Assembly (NCBI GenBank): GCA_027946365.1
Contig: JAPEUQ010000010.1
Coordinates: 248,001-312,000, forward strand
Length of the DNA stretch: 64,000 nucleotides
Direction: 5' to 3'
Source: Kalmusia sp. IMI 367209
Lineage: Eukaryota; Ascomycota; Dothideomycetes; Pleosporales; Didymosphaeriaceae
Shown here in pieces: positions 46,089 through 58,675 of this stretch. Position 1 is the stretch's first letter; the number at the start of each line of letters is the position of its first letter. The notes below the pieces were generated by a model that saw only the letters and a program-made list of their open reading frames with translations, ran no database searches and was not told the DNA's origin. The translations under genes and the position numbers were made by a program.

Positions 46089-48201
46089 ATGTATCTTTCT
46101 ATCCTTTTGTCGAAGGTTACACTGCTTTGCTTAGCTACCGCTGCTATCGCAAATTGTAGCTCCAGCAACCGACATGGCAAGCCGAATTTTGTCTTCATCA
46201 TCACAGATGATCAAGATCTACACTTAAATTCGCTCGACTACATGCCGTTCGTACAAAAGCATTTCGGAAAGCAAGGCACTTTTTACAAGCGACATTATTG
46301 TACTATCTCTATTTGTTGTCCGTCACGTGTGAGCCTTCTCACAGGCAAAGCTGCTCACAACACCAACGTGACGGACGTGAGCCCGCCTTACGGTAAGTGT
46401 CTCTGTTCGTGTCATTCCAATTGTTTCTCTAATATCAGTAGGTGGCTATACAAAGTTTATTTCGCAAGGACTCAACGATAAGTATCTCCCAGTATGGCTA
46501 CAAGACGCGGGATAGTAAGTAATTCCAAGATACAAAATGGGTGTTTTGAGCAGATAACTATCGCGAATGTTCGAATCACATCGACATTTGACGATAGCAG
46601 CCAGCTGAGATACCTACGTACCTTAACCTCCTTTCTACTCGACACACTGACTTCATGCCTCTAGTTCTACCTATTATACTGGGAAGCTAATGAACGGGCA
46701 TTCAACTTCAACATGGAACAAGCCTTTACCTGCTGGCTGGAATGGGACTGATTGTACGTCAACTATTCAGACCACAGTAATTTTCGAGCTAACCAACTTT
46801 AGTTCTTGTCGATCCTGGCACTTATATCTATTGGAATGCAACCTTTCAAAAAGACCAGTCGCCACCCGCCCCTGCGCCCGGCCAATACAATACCGACTTA
46901 GTGAAAGAAAAAGCTTTGGAATTTCTAGATACAGTGGGCAAAAGTTCGAAGCCTTTCTTCGTTGGAATCGCACCTATTGGCCCGCACGCGGAATTCACCG
47001 GCAAAGGGCCCTTCACGAAGCCAGTGGGCGCCAAAAGGCACGAAAAACTCTTTCTTAATGCACAGGCTCCTAGAACAAGTAATTGGAACCCCGAAGAGGT
47101 ATGCAATTATTCTATTGTCGTACACATCGCGATCCTAACTCTGTGTGTAGCCAAGCGGAGCTAGTTGGGTTTCAAGGCTACAAAGACTAAACGATACGGT
47201 GGTACAATTTCACGACGAATGGCATGTTGGCCGCTTGCAATCGCTCCAAGCTGTTGACGAACTGGTTGATGAAGTTTTCAAGCGCTTAGAACAGTACGAT
47301 CTTCTCGACAATACGTACATTATCTTTACCTCCGACAACGGTTACCATATTGGCCAGCACAGGCTGCAGCCCGGAAAAACGTGTGCGTTCGAGGAAGATA
47401 TCAATGTGCCGTTCTACATACGCGGACCTAGTGTACCAAAAGGAAAGACGGTCGATGTAGTCACGACGCATACAGACATTGTCCCCACGCTCTTTCAACT
47501 TGCAGGTATCAAACAGCGCAGCGATTTTGACGGCCTGCCTATCCCGGTGACGAAAGAGGCAATTGCGCAGGCATCTAGGGACAAGAAACGTGACCACGTC
47601 AATGTCGAATTCTGGGGAGAGGGCATTGATGAGGGAAAATTCGGACGTGAGTTGTGTCTTTCCGCGTCCGACTAATTTATTAGCTGACGCCATTTCCCAG
47701 TTGACGCGCCAAACAACACATACAAAGCTCTGCGCATCATAGGCGACCATTATAATCTGCTGTACACTGTATGGTGCACAAATGAACACGAGCTATACGA
47801 TATGACGGTAAGTCCTTGACCTCATCGCTGCTTCCCCATTATACGTGCTCACGGGTACACAGAAAGATTCAGGACAATTGAACAACCTCGCCCTTCCCTC
47901 CAAAGGTCGTGCACTCATACTGAACCAACCCATTTCCAAGCTTCAGTCCCGACTCGATGCGCTGCTCCTTGTGCTTAAGACCTGTAAAGCGTCCGCATGC
48001 ACAAACCCATGGTCAGTGATTCATCCCAAGGGCGACGTTACAAATCTGGAAGATGCTCTGGCGCTCAAATATGACGAGTTCTACGCGAAGCAACCTAAGG
48101 TGTCGTTTTCGAAGTGCGAATTAGGGCAGATCCTGTCGTCGGAAGGTCCCCAGCAGGGGAACTCGTACCATGGAAGTGACCTTTGGCCGCACTGGGTCTA
48201 G
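46089..48201 (+). CDS. Secreted type I arylsulfatase, seven exons
   Basis: Exons 46089-46392, 46442-46514, 46665-46753, 46803-47098, 47151-47646, 47701-47807 and 47863-48201 give 567 aa, every junction phase-consistent. A signal peptide leads into NFVFIITDDQD with the metal-binding Asp40/Asp41. The sulfatase signature CCPSRVSLLTGK gives C-x-P-x-R with Cys76 as the residue expected to become formylglycine. Further marks are YYTGKLMNG, GIAPIGPHAEF, TSDNGYHIGQHR and a C-terminal ELYDMTKDSGQLNNL. It should hydrolyse sulfate esters of aryl compounds or glycans in the secretory path or outside. Start ATG 46089 is chosen for the signal peptide. The arylsulfotransferase-like gene 23 kb away would do the opposite reaction. 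Confidence 0.92.
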
Positions 48202-48590
48202 ATTAGCAAAGTCTGGATGGAAGTGTGTCACGCATTGACCTGAATCGATTTTCACGTTAATGAAACTTGTCGATTTGCAATTTTGATCGTTTACACTCCA
48301 GTCAAAGTTCATGACGCTATTCTCGTAGAGCAAATATCTGCACAGACCATCTATGTATTCGCTAAAGTACTATCTGGGTTAATCACCCCCACTATCCGAA
48401 ACAGGCGTACAAACTGCAGCTGACGTGAGATATCTGTGGATCTCTATCCTTTCACGGTTATCCCGGAACGTCTACTAAACAGCGATTATAAATCTCATTG
48501 CAACAAAAAGGCTTAAAGTAAATTCAATTCCCTTTCCCAAGAAGCTTTACCTCCGCCAACATCATCACGAGCTAAGAAAACGCTATCATA
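48202..48590. other. Intergenic, no gene seen
   Basis: 3' flank of the sulfatase and promoter of the Erg28-like gene. Confidence 0.5.
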
Positions 48591-48988
48591 ATGGCCGGAA
48601 TTGCCGATTCCGAGAACACCCTTCTCCGCTACTACATCCTTTTCGTAAGTACTTTACACCAGACCTCTGAACAAAAAGTAACACCGCAACTCAGACCGCC
48701 GCCGTCGGCCTAATCGGCTACATCTCCCTCAACGTCTCTCCCGCCAACATTCGTGTCAACTACACGCATACGCACAGGCCCCAATTCACAGCTCTTGCAG
48801 CGCGCTCTCTTGGTGCTTGGTTCTTTCTGTGTATGATTCTGCGGTATGGTGCGTGGCATTTCTGGGGCGAGAAGGGATGGTACGATGCGTGCATGGTGAG
48901 CTTGGCGGTGCCGCTGTATCATTACGGCGTGGAAAAGTGGGTATTTGGAAGCGTGGGGTGGTGGCAGCTTCCTTGCTGGGGCGATTGA
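48591..48988 (+). CDS. Erg28-like small membrane protein, two exons
   Basis: Exons 48591-48644 and 48695-48988 give 115 aa; a 50-nt intron with GTAAGT donor and CAG acceptor joins in phase 0 after LLRYYILF. About four hydrophobic segments are visible (YYILFTAAVGLIGYISL, ARSLGAWFFLCMILRYGAW, CMVSLAVPLYHYGVEKWVF). The central RSLGAWFFLCMILRYGAW and the final EKWVFG match the RTFGTW and SEWLVFG regions of Erg28, the endoplasmic reticulum scaffold that tethers sterol C-4 demethylation enzymes. The similarity is short and read by eye, and the protein is shorter than typical Erg28, so it may be a paralogue. The small first exon hides it from simple ORF searches. Confidence 0.6.
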
Positions 48989-49224
48989 CGGGGGCGGATT
49001 GGCTTGGATGATTGTGCGGAGGGGTGAGGTTCTGGGAATTTGAGGCGGAAGTCAACGTCGAAGAAGGTTAAAAAAAAAGAGAAGTCCAGTGCTGCGCCGC
49101 TTCGATTCTGTGAATCTGTCATCGTGAATCCCAAAGGCATCCCACGTTGGACTTCTGCTAACTCGCTAGCTGGAGCACGCTCTATGAACTGAGACACTGT
49201 TCACTAGTCAGTCGAGCTTCCATA

Positions 49225-50971
49225 TCAGCAAGTTTTATCTGAGAACTCACGGCGTTGTTCTATGCTCCATGGCGTCTGGCTTTGCGTGCCCCAGCAATAG
49301 AGAGCCAGCTTTTGCCAAAGACCTCCCAATCGAAGATTCGAAGAATCATTTACAGGTACAGGGTCTCTTCTGAAAGTAGATCGAAGACGATATATCTGCA
49401 TAAGTCCGGAGATGTCGATGAGATGAGGTGTTAGATCCTTATTAAGTACGTCCTGGAATACGTAGTCTAACCCCCCTATATTACGCCCAGGAAAAACACA
49501 TCGAAGCACTTGGCCAAGTCCGTTGATCCAGATATCTGGGATATCGGAGAATGCTGCCGTAGGCTGATTGACGAACAAATCAGAGATGAACAGGAATATG
49601 CGACGATATAGTAGGTTCCGGTCGATTGTACATTCGGCGGGCCCTTCGGAACCTATCTTTCGAAAAGTCACCAGGCCTCTCGTGGAAGGAGGTGGCCTAA
49701 GTTGCAAAAGATGTTTGACATTGATCTCAAGTTCGTGCAAAGGTGTCTCTGAGGCTACATCAAACTCAAAGATGATATTGTGTTCGTTTGGAACCGACGC
49801 CATATCTGTTCCATACCACAGAATATGGTCTGTAAACTTGATACCAATCCTTGAAAGCCTCGAAATCATTGAAAGATGTTTTGATCTCGGCAGTTGTCAT
49901 CTTGTAAGTCACATCTGCCTTAGAGACTGCAGCTTCGAGACATGGTTGAATCGATCGGATCACATTCAATCTGAAATTGAGACCGTGTACCTTGTGGGAA
50001 TTCATGTCAACCACGATACCATCGCAGGATTCGGAACTCAACAAAATGATCTTTTCCCAAATATGGGTGTCAAGTTCCTCTAGTATGTGTTTGCGGTCGG
50101 CCTTCTTAATTATGTTTCCGTCATCCGAAATGTTGTAATATTGGTTGAAAATACTAGAGCGATCACTGAGTGTTACGTTGTACCATACGGAGAGCGTCAT
50201 CGAATCTTTGTTTACTGATATGCTATTCAATATTCTAGGCAATCGAGCGTACCTCCGCAATTGCAACTGATCTTGATATATGATCCTTCGAAAGAGGTTG
50301 GTGAGTATCTCAGGGTCATTCATGCTACTCTGTATAAGCTCTTCAGAGTCGCTTATGTCAGCATGCAGCTGTTCGTCCAGGCTTCTTCCGGTGTTTTCAA
50401 AGGTTACCTCGCAGTCGGCCTGTTGTTGAAACCAAAACATCTTTGCCAACGGTAAAAGGTCTACTTCTGTATCAAAGAAGTTGCAATTAACAGGACATAT
50501 AGGACCGGTGTCAATGATGATTCGTTTAATCAGATTAAAATTTGATCCGATCGTTGACAACCACAATAGAGCGGCGGTTACTTGGATGTTACAACTATCA
50601 TGGCGGTCTGACTGTCGGGTGAAAAGCCAAGTATTACCGCCGTACAGCATTCCCGCGGCTTCACGATAAATCTGCCGGCAGCTCCGGAGAAAGGGCAAAG
50701 CGAGGTGCAAATCGTGCTCCCGTATGTCTGGGGATTCGCGCCATTCCCTTGGATCAGGCGGTTCTGGCATATCGCAGATGAGTGGTACTGGCTACTCACG
50801 CTTAAAGAGGATATCATAGATGAGATTCCGGATATCAAGTGGTAAAGAAGTGAGAAACGACGGGGCAGTCTCATCCCTAGGAGCGGATATAACCTCCGGA
50901 ATGTTGAGCCAAGGGCGTGAAGCCACCATTCTCGTCGCCATGCCTGTTGTACTTGCGAAAAACGTTGACAT
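49225..50971 (-). CDS. Uncharacterised F-box-like protein, start region unclear
   Basis: The frame from ATG 50971 opens with an F-box-like FLTSLPLDIRNLIYDIL motif, then meets a TAG at 50792-50794 and continues in the same frame with the LRSCRQIYREAAGMLYGGNT block that normally follows in this fungal family. Either the gene is broken or a 36-nt intron (50764-50799, GTGAGT to CCAG) is removed in frame; that is short for this genome. A second intron 49765-49816 (52 nt, phase 0) is required to connect to the last exon ending at 49225. The whole is roughly 560 aa. Such proteins are numerous and mostly uncharacterised; the N-terminal motif suggests an SCF-type adaptor role. Confidence 0.6.
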
Positions 50972-52943
50972 TGTCTTAACGTGAGCGGCACCTTTGCGAA
51001 GAGATGAAGAAGCCTTGTATTTCGTAGGCCTTCGCTGATGGAGAGGCGTTGGAGGATGGCGGTTGACGAACGTAAGTAGAAGGCTGGCGGCTAATTCTAG
51101 GCTGCGATGGGGGCCAAGCACAAACTTGATCCGACTCGCGTGTTGAGCTAGCGCCAATCCGCGTGTGTTTTCAGCTTCACCAAAAGCGCTTTGGCATTAA
51201 CGCATCTTGCATTATCAATAAAACCTCTTGGTGGGACCAACTTCAGGCAGAAGAAAAAGTGTCAAGACACATCCAGTTTACGATATGCTAAATACCGTCG
51301 AATCTACATATCAGTACACTCTTTTTCACGATTTAAAAGATGACTTATGACTCACACTTGACTTTTATATATCGGGATTAATACTCACATCAATTACAAG
51401 TCGATTCAAAATAATATGTACCGTACTCAACTACAATAATTGCTCACATACAACGAAATTCCCGGCTTTAGCATGTCCTAACAACATAAATGTTATTTCG
51501 TGTAACGACGTGACGCTACCGTCTCTAAATATTTTCTCAAGTCGTGAAAAACCCGTCTGAGTAATAATACCACTTTTACTTTTGAGCACCCATACGGCGC
51601 TACCTCGCTCACTCTGTCCCTGCTTGCTGAACCTTGACTTTGCATACGATTGGTGCTTATGTTGTGTATCTCGAGGTAGCACACTGCATCTTGCTACTTT
51701 AACGGAGTAAGCAAGGTGTCGACTAGCCCAACATGTCTCTCAAATTAAAACAAAGAAAGCATGTTGACGACTCTGTCGGATTTAGGATGGTACTTATCCA
51801 GAAGACATCGGCGCATTCATTGATGCTGGCCAACAGTCAGTAAACGGGCCCCTCTTGCTGACTGACTAGTGTTGGTCCGTGCGGACTGACTTAATGCTGT
51901 AGGTAATACTGAACGTTGGCCAGTATGCGTCCATTGAGAAATTAAAGCACCTTCAAGACTGGTGTTCAAAGGATGTACGTAGCCAAATTCCCTACGAAGC
52001 GTAGCAGAAAGCTTGAGTATACTTCATATGTACCTTTCACATACTCTCCATGACCATGGACTATGCCATGACGAAAGCGAAATCATGGAATAATTCAAGC
52101 ACAACTGTATTGTTGGATTTTTAAGCAGCCGTCTGGCTACAATTACAGATAACATGAAGGTTCTGTTAGTGAGGCCACTAGGTGCGTAGCTAAGAGCGCG
52201 CTGGACACTGAATCTTGGTCGTAGTATAGACGCCCACCATTCCTCATAACTTGGTTCCTAGCTCGGACATAACGGTACCGGGCTTTGTAATTTAGAGAAT
52301 GCACTTGCTTCCTGGTAAACCATAGACGTATGAGGATATTACAAAGATAAAGCAACAAGAAATCCTTGTTGTTGTGATCAAAGCAAGGAATGTATTGATC
52401 CTGCTCAGTCAGGATACCTAACAATTTGGGATTTTCCACCTTCTTCGCACCAATATCTTGGAATTGTTCCCTATCTAAATCTCTGTATTCGTTTTCTAGA
52501 GCTCCGCATGCACATTCGTCCATCAGGTACGAGATGCTGTAAGTTTTGCTTCATTCTTTGATCCCTACATCGGGGCATGCCTTGTTCTTTGTTCCCGGAC
52601 AGAGTAACATCGCGTCACAAAGGAGGAGAAAGGCTTGACCTCGAAGTTCCCATAGGAGTTGCATTACATCCTTTCTTTAAGCATGATCATCCCTCGGTAG
52701 CAACGACAAGTGAATACACCAGTCATCTGAGAGTTGAGACGTCAAGACAGTCAAGGAATCTCTCAGGAACAATTCGATATTGAGATATGTTGCAACGTGT
52801 AAATTGAGTCGGATGACCACGGCAGGACACTCATAGTCATCGGAAAGCCATCACTCGTAGAAGACGTCCTTGAATGGCCCGGAATCCAAGAATTGGCGGA
52901 GCACTTCAAGCTCCGAGCGTGATATGTGATCTCTATGTTTAAA
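50972..52943. other. Gene-poor AT-rich stretch with one unexplained frame
   Basis: Nearly 2 kb without a recognisable gene. The minus-strand frame 52143-52523 (126 codons) includes NILIRLWFTRKQVHSLNYKA and might be a decayed piece, but I cannot assign it. Others are short and unconvincing. Confidence 0.4.
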
Positions 52944-54082
52944 TCACTGGGCCGTGATCGTATCGACCTTGGCGAGCATTTCGAACATTCGATCGCGTAT
53001 TAAAGTGTTTACCGCCCAGGTACCCAGGTCAAGACCGTAAACAACCTTCTTCTCGAGATTGAAAAGTATGTTTTCGTTGGATGCTAGACACTCATAACAA
53101 AACATGTCACTAACAGTTTTCCGCATCGCGAGTACCAGTTTCAGCGTAGTGGTCTCTCATTTCGGGGGAAATGCATTCCTTAAGAACGGATCCTCCCTCA
53201 AACACGATGAATATATAGTATTTTTGTCGTTCGACCGCAAGGTCTTGGAGGACAAGAGATTTCCCTAAAATCGACCCAAATTCGTTTTATTAAGCGTGGG
53301 AACCGTTCATAACGTCTTAGATTAAGAGTATCGAATTTTCCCACTTGTTCGAGGAGAGTGTTTAGATCCTGAAGATCGACTTGTAGTTCGAGATTTGCGG
53401 CACGCAGTCATAGGCCCAGCTCTGAGATACTGATTCGAATCTTCGAAGGCAATGAAGAGCTCAGTTCCTCTTTTAGTCGATAAAGTGGAAGTATATCGAT
53501 AACACTTCCTACCTCAAATAAACGGTCTTTGACAGAGTACAGTGGGCATTGATTTGGACAAATCGCGCCGATATCGGCGATCAGCCTCCTCAAAAGTTCA
53601 CATCGCGTACCAATTGAAACCATCATTTGGGTGCGTGTTCGAACTAGCTGTATTGAGGAGTCCAGACACGACAACCGCCGGTTATCGCTATTGAAAAGTC
53701 AAAGGAGTTCTTTTCATATAGCCCTAATTTGTGTGAGACAACACTCGGCACAACTGAGAAGTGCGTCCTCAGGCTACTCACCACGGCTTGCCTCATCGTA
53801 GATATGGCGGCAACTGCGTAAAAGACCTGGGCCATAACCAATATCGTGGTCATTTTCGGAAAGCACTTGTGGATGACGCTTCTTGAAGCCGTCGGACTTG
53901 TAGCCATCGTAAGCGATCACATCGTCTGACTGGTCGTAAATCGCATTGTAGTATACTACACGATATTCCATGTCATCGTGAAGCAATATGTCTCTTCTAT
54001 ATTGCACTAAATTCAAGATCCTAAAAACCCACCCTCTATATGAAAAGATCCAAATTCCATCGCATCTCGCATCGCAACCGGG
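52944..54082 (-). pseudogene. Decayed relative of the F-box-like gene at 49.2-51.0 kb
   Basis: Pieces on the minus strand align in order with the neighbouring gene. GLLRSCRHIYDEASRG (near 53780) matches LPFLRSCRQIYREAAG. LYEKNSFDF matches MLYGGNTWLF. IGTRCELLRRLIADIGAICP (53408-53674 frame) matches IGSNFNLIKRIIIDTGPICP. KKVVYGLDLGTWAVNTLIRD (52944-53126) matches HKVHGLNFRLNVIRSIQP. These pieces fall in different frames with stops between, and only one likely intron (GTGAGT to AATTAG, near 53730-53782) helps. I infer an old tandem duplication of which this copy has decayed. An N-terminal F-box-like motif was not found. Confidence 0.65.
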
Positions 54083-54122
54083 GTATAAAAAAAAGTTCTT
54101 CACACCACTCGCCGACCACACA

Positions 54123-56388
54123 CTACACAACTCTCCCTCTCGAAATCGTTCTCTCCATCCTAATCTCCCCATCCTCCTCCTCCGCTTCATCGACCCCCTC
54201 CCCAGGCAACAAAACCGCCTTATCAATCGCAACCGGCAGGCCCCTATGCCTGCCCCTTATCATAACCGCACAAAGCACCAACTTGCTCAGCGCATGCCAG
54301 CTCCCCGAAAAGGAGTACGCCTCATCGGGCACACCGACCGAGATGCCCACGCATCCATACCCAGACACGGTCTCGAAGATGACGTTGAAGACGCTGTACT
54401 GCGCGGGGTCCTTGTCGAAGTTTGCGCCCTCGATGATCATAATGAGGAAGACGGCGAGGACGACGGACCACAAGTCGTGCGCGAGCTGGGCGCGCAGCTG
54501 CTGGCGAACAAAGTAGGACTTGGTTTGCTCGAAGGCTTGGCCGGTGACTGTTCTGCGGAGGCGGCCGAAGAGGCCTGTGGAAGGGTTGGAGGCCTTGCGC
54601 GGCGGCGTAGCCGGGGTCGTCGGTGTAGATGCCTAGGCTACGCTCTTCGTATACGTTGCTGTTGCGCATAGTGATGACGACAGGGTACACGGAGATGTAC
54701 ATCATGATTACGTACAGGACTTGGAGCGATATGCGGACGCTCGGTATGGGGACAACGTAGAAACCACCGCTGCGGACGGCAAGGGCTTGGAAAAGACCGT
54801 CCAGGACTTCAAAGCCGGCTGGGAGTGACGTGATGGCATCGTTTCCGATGTTGAGGATCTCGAAGGCCGCCCAGTCTATGCCGTTGAGGCAGATTAAGCA
54901 GGACAGCAGCCACCAGGTATGTCTAGAGGGGAACATGTTCGTGTAACAGCGCCGGGGGTGGTCTAGTAAGAATTGCAAAGTCTTGCGGAAGTCTTCCCAG
55001 CGATCGTTTTTCGGTACAAGCTTTGAAAGTGTCCAGACGATCAACCGCAGGAAAATCGGGTATGCGGTGTTGCCTGCTAAGATGAGCAGACCCATAGTGA
55101 GTAGCATGTAGGTGGAAGTCTGGAAAGCCACCATGTTCGCGTCCAGCAACGACATACCAGAATTATTGAAGGCAGAAACGGCATTAAAAGCTCCTGTCCA
55201 CCATGGATCAAGGCCGTTCGCACGGGCGACTGTTGGCTTATTCATGGCAACATACGCTCCCAAGCCAATGCAGCCGAAAAGTTGAAAGAGTATGAAATAA
55301 GCAGGTACAAGCCATGACAGCAAACGAATAGCACGGTACTCATACCCGCCGAGCTTCTCACGCTCCTCTTCTGTCAAATGGTGAAAGTGCGAATTTCGCG
55401 AAACAAAGCCAGACGAGGTGAACGGCAAACGATTGGTCGCTGATTCCATAGTATCTAGCGGAACATCGGATGTTGCATTAGACGCACTTGTAGCGGGACG
55501 ACGCTTGATGGTTGCATGTGAATGTGCACCGACGCCCATAAAACGGTGGTGCTGATGATGATGGTTCGATGAAGGCCTATCTGCATATAGATACGTGCTT
55601 GGTTCAAAGGTGACGTGTGTTGGTAGTCCGTTCTCAGGGTATGAGCTTGGTTCAGCTTGAGTTTCATTGCTGGCTCCATTATGATAGGTGATAGGATGGG
55701 CCAATGGTGGTGGCTCATTGGGCTTGGATTCTTGTGTAGGTGTAGCGATATGGTCAATCGCCATTGCTCGATTCGATTCATTTTCTACGTCCGCACATGA
55801 CTGCGTCGTTTTTTCAGAAGCCATACTTTGGTCTGGTATTCGTGCCGAACCAAGTGTTGCACCAACCTCCCGGTACGGACCATCGCCCTCAGAGATGGGA
55901 CGGCCTTGATCATCCCTGGCACCTGATCTGGACAGACTCCTCGATATACGACGTGCCAAGGACCCTGGTCTAGGACGACGTTGTCTAGTGCGCTCTGCTC
56001 TCCGCTGACGCCGCTCCGCAACGTACTCGAATCGTTGCTCAAAAGCTGTTTTCCGAACGTGTACCACAAAAGCAGAGACGAAAATGGCGGATCCTAATAT
56101 TATGAGAGAGAAGAGCATGATCTGCTGGAAAGTATTCAAGGTCGACAGATTGACTGTGTTGAGTCCGGCCAGGGTCATGGCACTGACAGTTACAAACAGC
56201 GAATCGGTGTAGCTGACGCTCCTGGGTGGTGTGGAAGCGCCCCAGAATATAACACTTGAGAGGAGACATGTCGCAATGAAGTATATGTAGTGTAGTGTTA
56301 TAAAATTCAGCGAGGGAAGCTTGCGCTTTACGACTCGCACGATTCGACGAAGCGGCCAAGCGCCTGGGAGACTGGCGAGGAACGGCAT
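54123..56388 (-). CDS. Trk-type potassium transporter, frameshift near the C-terminus
   Basis: Intronless. From ATG 56388 the frame reads through to 54322 (688 codons), but its last 90 residues are low-complexity and unlike the family. Another frame, entered at about 54594-54608, continues correctly with RLRRTVTGQAFEQTKSYFVR, a membrane segment (VVLAVFLIMIIEG) and the fourth pore loop FETVSGYGCVGISVG, ending at 54123. The first three pore loops are intact (TVSAMTLAGLNTV, AVSAFNNSGMSLL, ALAVRSGGFYVV). A long hydrophilic, His-rich loop separates the first and second units, as in fungal Trk proteins. One extra base in the GC-rich GCCGCCGCGC tract would explain it; a sequence error is likely, given how clean the rest is. 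Confidence 0.85.
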
Positions 56389-57090
56389 GATCGCGGTGGG
56401 CGGAGGGTGGAGGGAGTTCGACCTGGTGACAACACGGCGATTGGATACGGCGATGAGGACGGAACAAGTCAGCGTGTAGCTCGAGAGGGCGCCGAAAGCG
56501 CACTCAAGGGTCGTAGCCCATAGTCTGCTATCTGAGGGAGCATCTAGCAGAGAGGAGCAATTTCGGCGAGAGGGTTTTCAACGCGCAGGCGCACTGTCAG
56601 GATTAGCCGCCGTCGTAATCATACTGCATGAAGCCTGCAGCGATTGTCGAGGGGGTCAGATAGCACGCGCACAATAGGCTTGGACGACCGCGGGCGGCTG
56701 CTTTGCACCGAAGGGAGAGTAGCCAAAACCGCAAGAAAAAAACAACCAACAGCGCTGGTGTCACCTCGGACGGTGGTCTGTGGCTGTGCGTACGCCACAG
56801 CTGTGGCGTTCCTCTGACGCACCACGGCGTGTCTGACGTATTGGAAGCTAAGCGCGCGACATTCCCAGTTGCACGTTAAGGGCTATCAGCAGGCCACCAC
56901 GAATGGTCCAGAACTGCAAACGCGCCCAGAAGACATACACTGCCCCCCTTCTCCTCCACACACCAAATTTCCTAGACGTGCTATTTAAACCTAACTCGCC
57001 CCTCTACTCCCTTCCCTTTCTGTATCTTACATCTGTGCCCCTCCACAGACCCCACCAGCTGCAATTCCTGCAGGATTTCAGCATCTCACA
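56389..57090. other. Divergent promoter region of Trk and senescence-domain genes
   Basis: No gene seen. The pyrimidine-rich stretch from 56940 to 57060 is a typical fungal core promoter and 5' leader for the plus-strand gene. Confidence 0.5.
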
Positions 57091-58675
57091 ATGAGCCACG
57101 GCGAGCCACGACTCCTATACTCGATCGCCGGCATCAGGGCGTATCACCTCCAGAATGGCGAGGAGCACGCCCTCACGCCCTCGGGCGCACAGACGCTGTC
57201 GCTGTTGATGGTCCCTACGAACTCGCCCTTCGCCGACCTGAGCAACGTACACGGCCAGAACGAAGCGCCTGAAGAGGACTTCTACCTCCACCTCAATCTC
57301 CCCCCTGAGCTCGACCTCCCGCTTCCCGCGACCACACAGATCTACCACCAGCCGCCGCGCAGCTATCTCATTCCACGATGGGACCTCGGCCCTGACAGCG
57401 GCGCCTTCACACGCATCGAGTTCCCCTCGCTAGGCTCTGGCCCCGGGAGTGTCACTCAGGAGGACATTGACACCTTCGAGACCATTCTCGCGCAATGTAC
57501 CGCCTTCCTCGAGCGAGCACAGGCCCCGCAGTCTTCGAAAGGTGCCGCCAAGGCATACAACCCCGCCGACTACGCGCCGGGCGAAGGATACGTTGGGTCC
57601 GGCAAGCACGGCGAGATTGTCCTCGTCGATGAGGAGAACGGCAGCGTGGTGGGCGAGCTGACCGAAGGCGCTCAGATTATCGAAGATCCGAAGCTGCAGG
57701 CTGGATCAAAGAGTGAGTGTACGATTGCGTCAACCTTGGATATTTACTAACCTAGAAGCAGATCCTGTCGAGATTGTCGTTTCCGCCGACGGCAAGCGTA
57801 TCAAGGTGCAGCCTGTGTCAGAAGACTACCTCGCCATGGCCCGCTTGCCGGCCTACAAGAACTCCACCCTTGTGCAGAACTCCGCCGCTGCCTCTCGACT
57901 GATCGTCACGGGCTCGAGCTACATCAGCAACGCCCTGATATCCGGAGCCGAGACCTTTATGAATAAGACGAAGCCGAACGAACAACCGATGGTCTTCAAA
58001 ACCACGACACACGAGCGCGTCCGCAAGATCAACACCTTCACGACGAGCGTCGCAGGCGTGTCGGCGAAAACAGTCGGCTCCCTCTCAAAGCACGCTCAGA
58101 ACTTCACTGCCGGAGCGCTGGGTAAGGGCCCGAGAAAATCGAAAGCTCTGCTACCGGACGGCACGCCGAATCCCGAGTACAAGCCTGGCCTCCTCAACAA
58201 GTCTTTGATAGCATTCTCTACTGTTGCAGATGGCATTGCACACGGGGGTAAGACCCTCTTGAACCACAGCGGTGCTGCCGCGAGCGCAGCCATCGGACAC
58301 AAGTACGGGGCAGAGGCCGGTGGGCTCGCTGGCGATCTAGCTGGTGGTGTCAAGAACGTAGGCCTTGTATACATCGATGTGACGGGTGTCTCCCGCAGAG
58401 CCATCATCAAGTCTGTGGCCAAGGGTATGGTAGTCGGCAAGGTACGAGATAAGAAGGGTGTGGAGCAGACGGTGCTCGTCGGGGGTGGTGATGGTGGCGT
58501 CATCAACCCTACAGACTTACAGCCGGGCGTTAGCAACACCGGCATTCCTCCAGGTCAGACTGCGGGACCTGCTTCTCAGGTCGGATTTGGCAATATCGCA
58601 CCCCCGAGCTACCAGACGGGCGTGGGCGAGTCTCTGGAGGGACAGCCTGCGTATTACCCTCGCGAGAAGCGGTGA
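57091..58675 (+). CDS. Senescence/spartin-domain protein
   Basis: Exons 57091-57712 and 57762-58675 give 511 aa; the 49-nt intron contains a TTTACTAAC branch site. The N-terminal half starts EPRLLYSIAGIRAYHL and has a beta-rich region. The second half carries the Gly/Ala-rich senescence domain (RLIVTGSSYISNALISGAE, KYGAEAGGLAGDLAGGVKNV, YIDVTGVSRRAIIKSVAKGM). Spartin-type proteins bind lipid droplets and membranes; plant relatives are linked to senescence. The fungal role is little studied. There is no signal peptide. It is divergent from the Trk gene and followed by 2 kb of non-coding sequence. The gene looks intact. Confidence 0.88.

Noticed and set aside
53988..54671. 227-codon plus ORF opposite the Trk C-terminus
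   Set aside because: Antisense to the last Trk membrane segments; no domain of its own.
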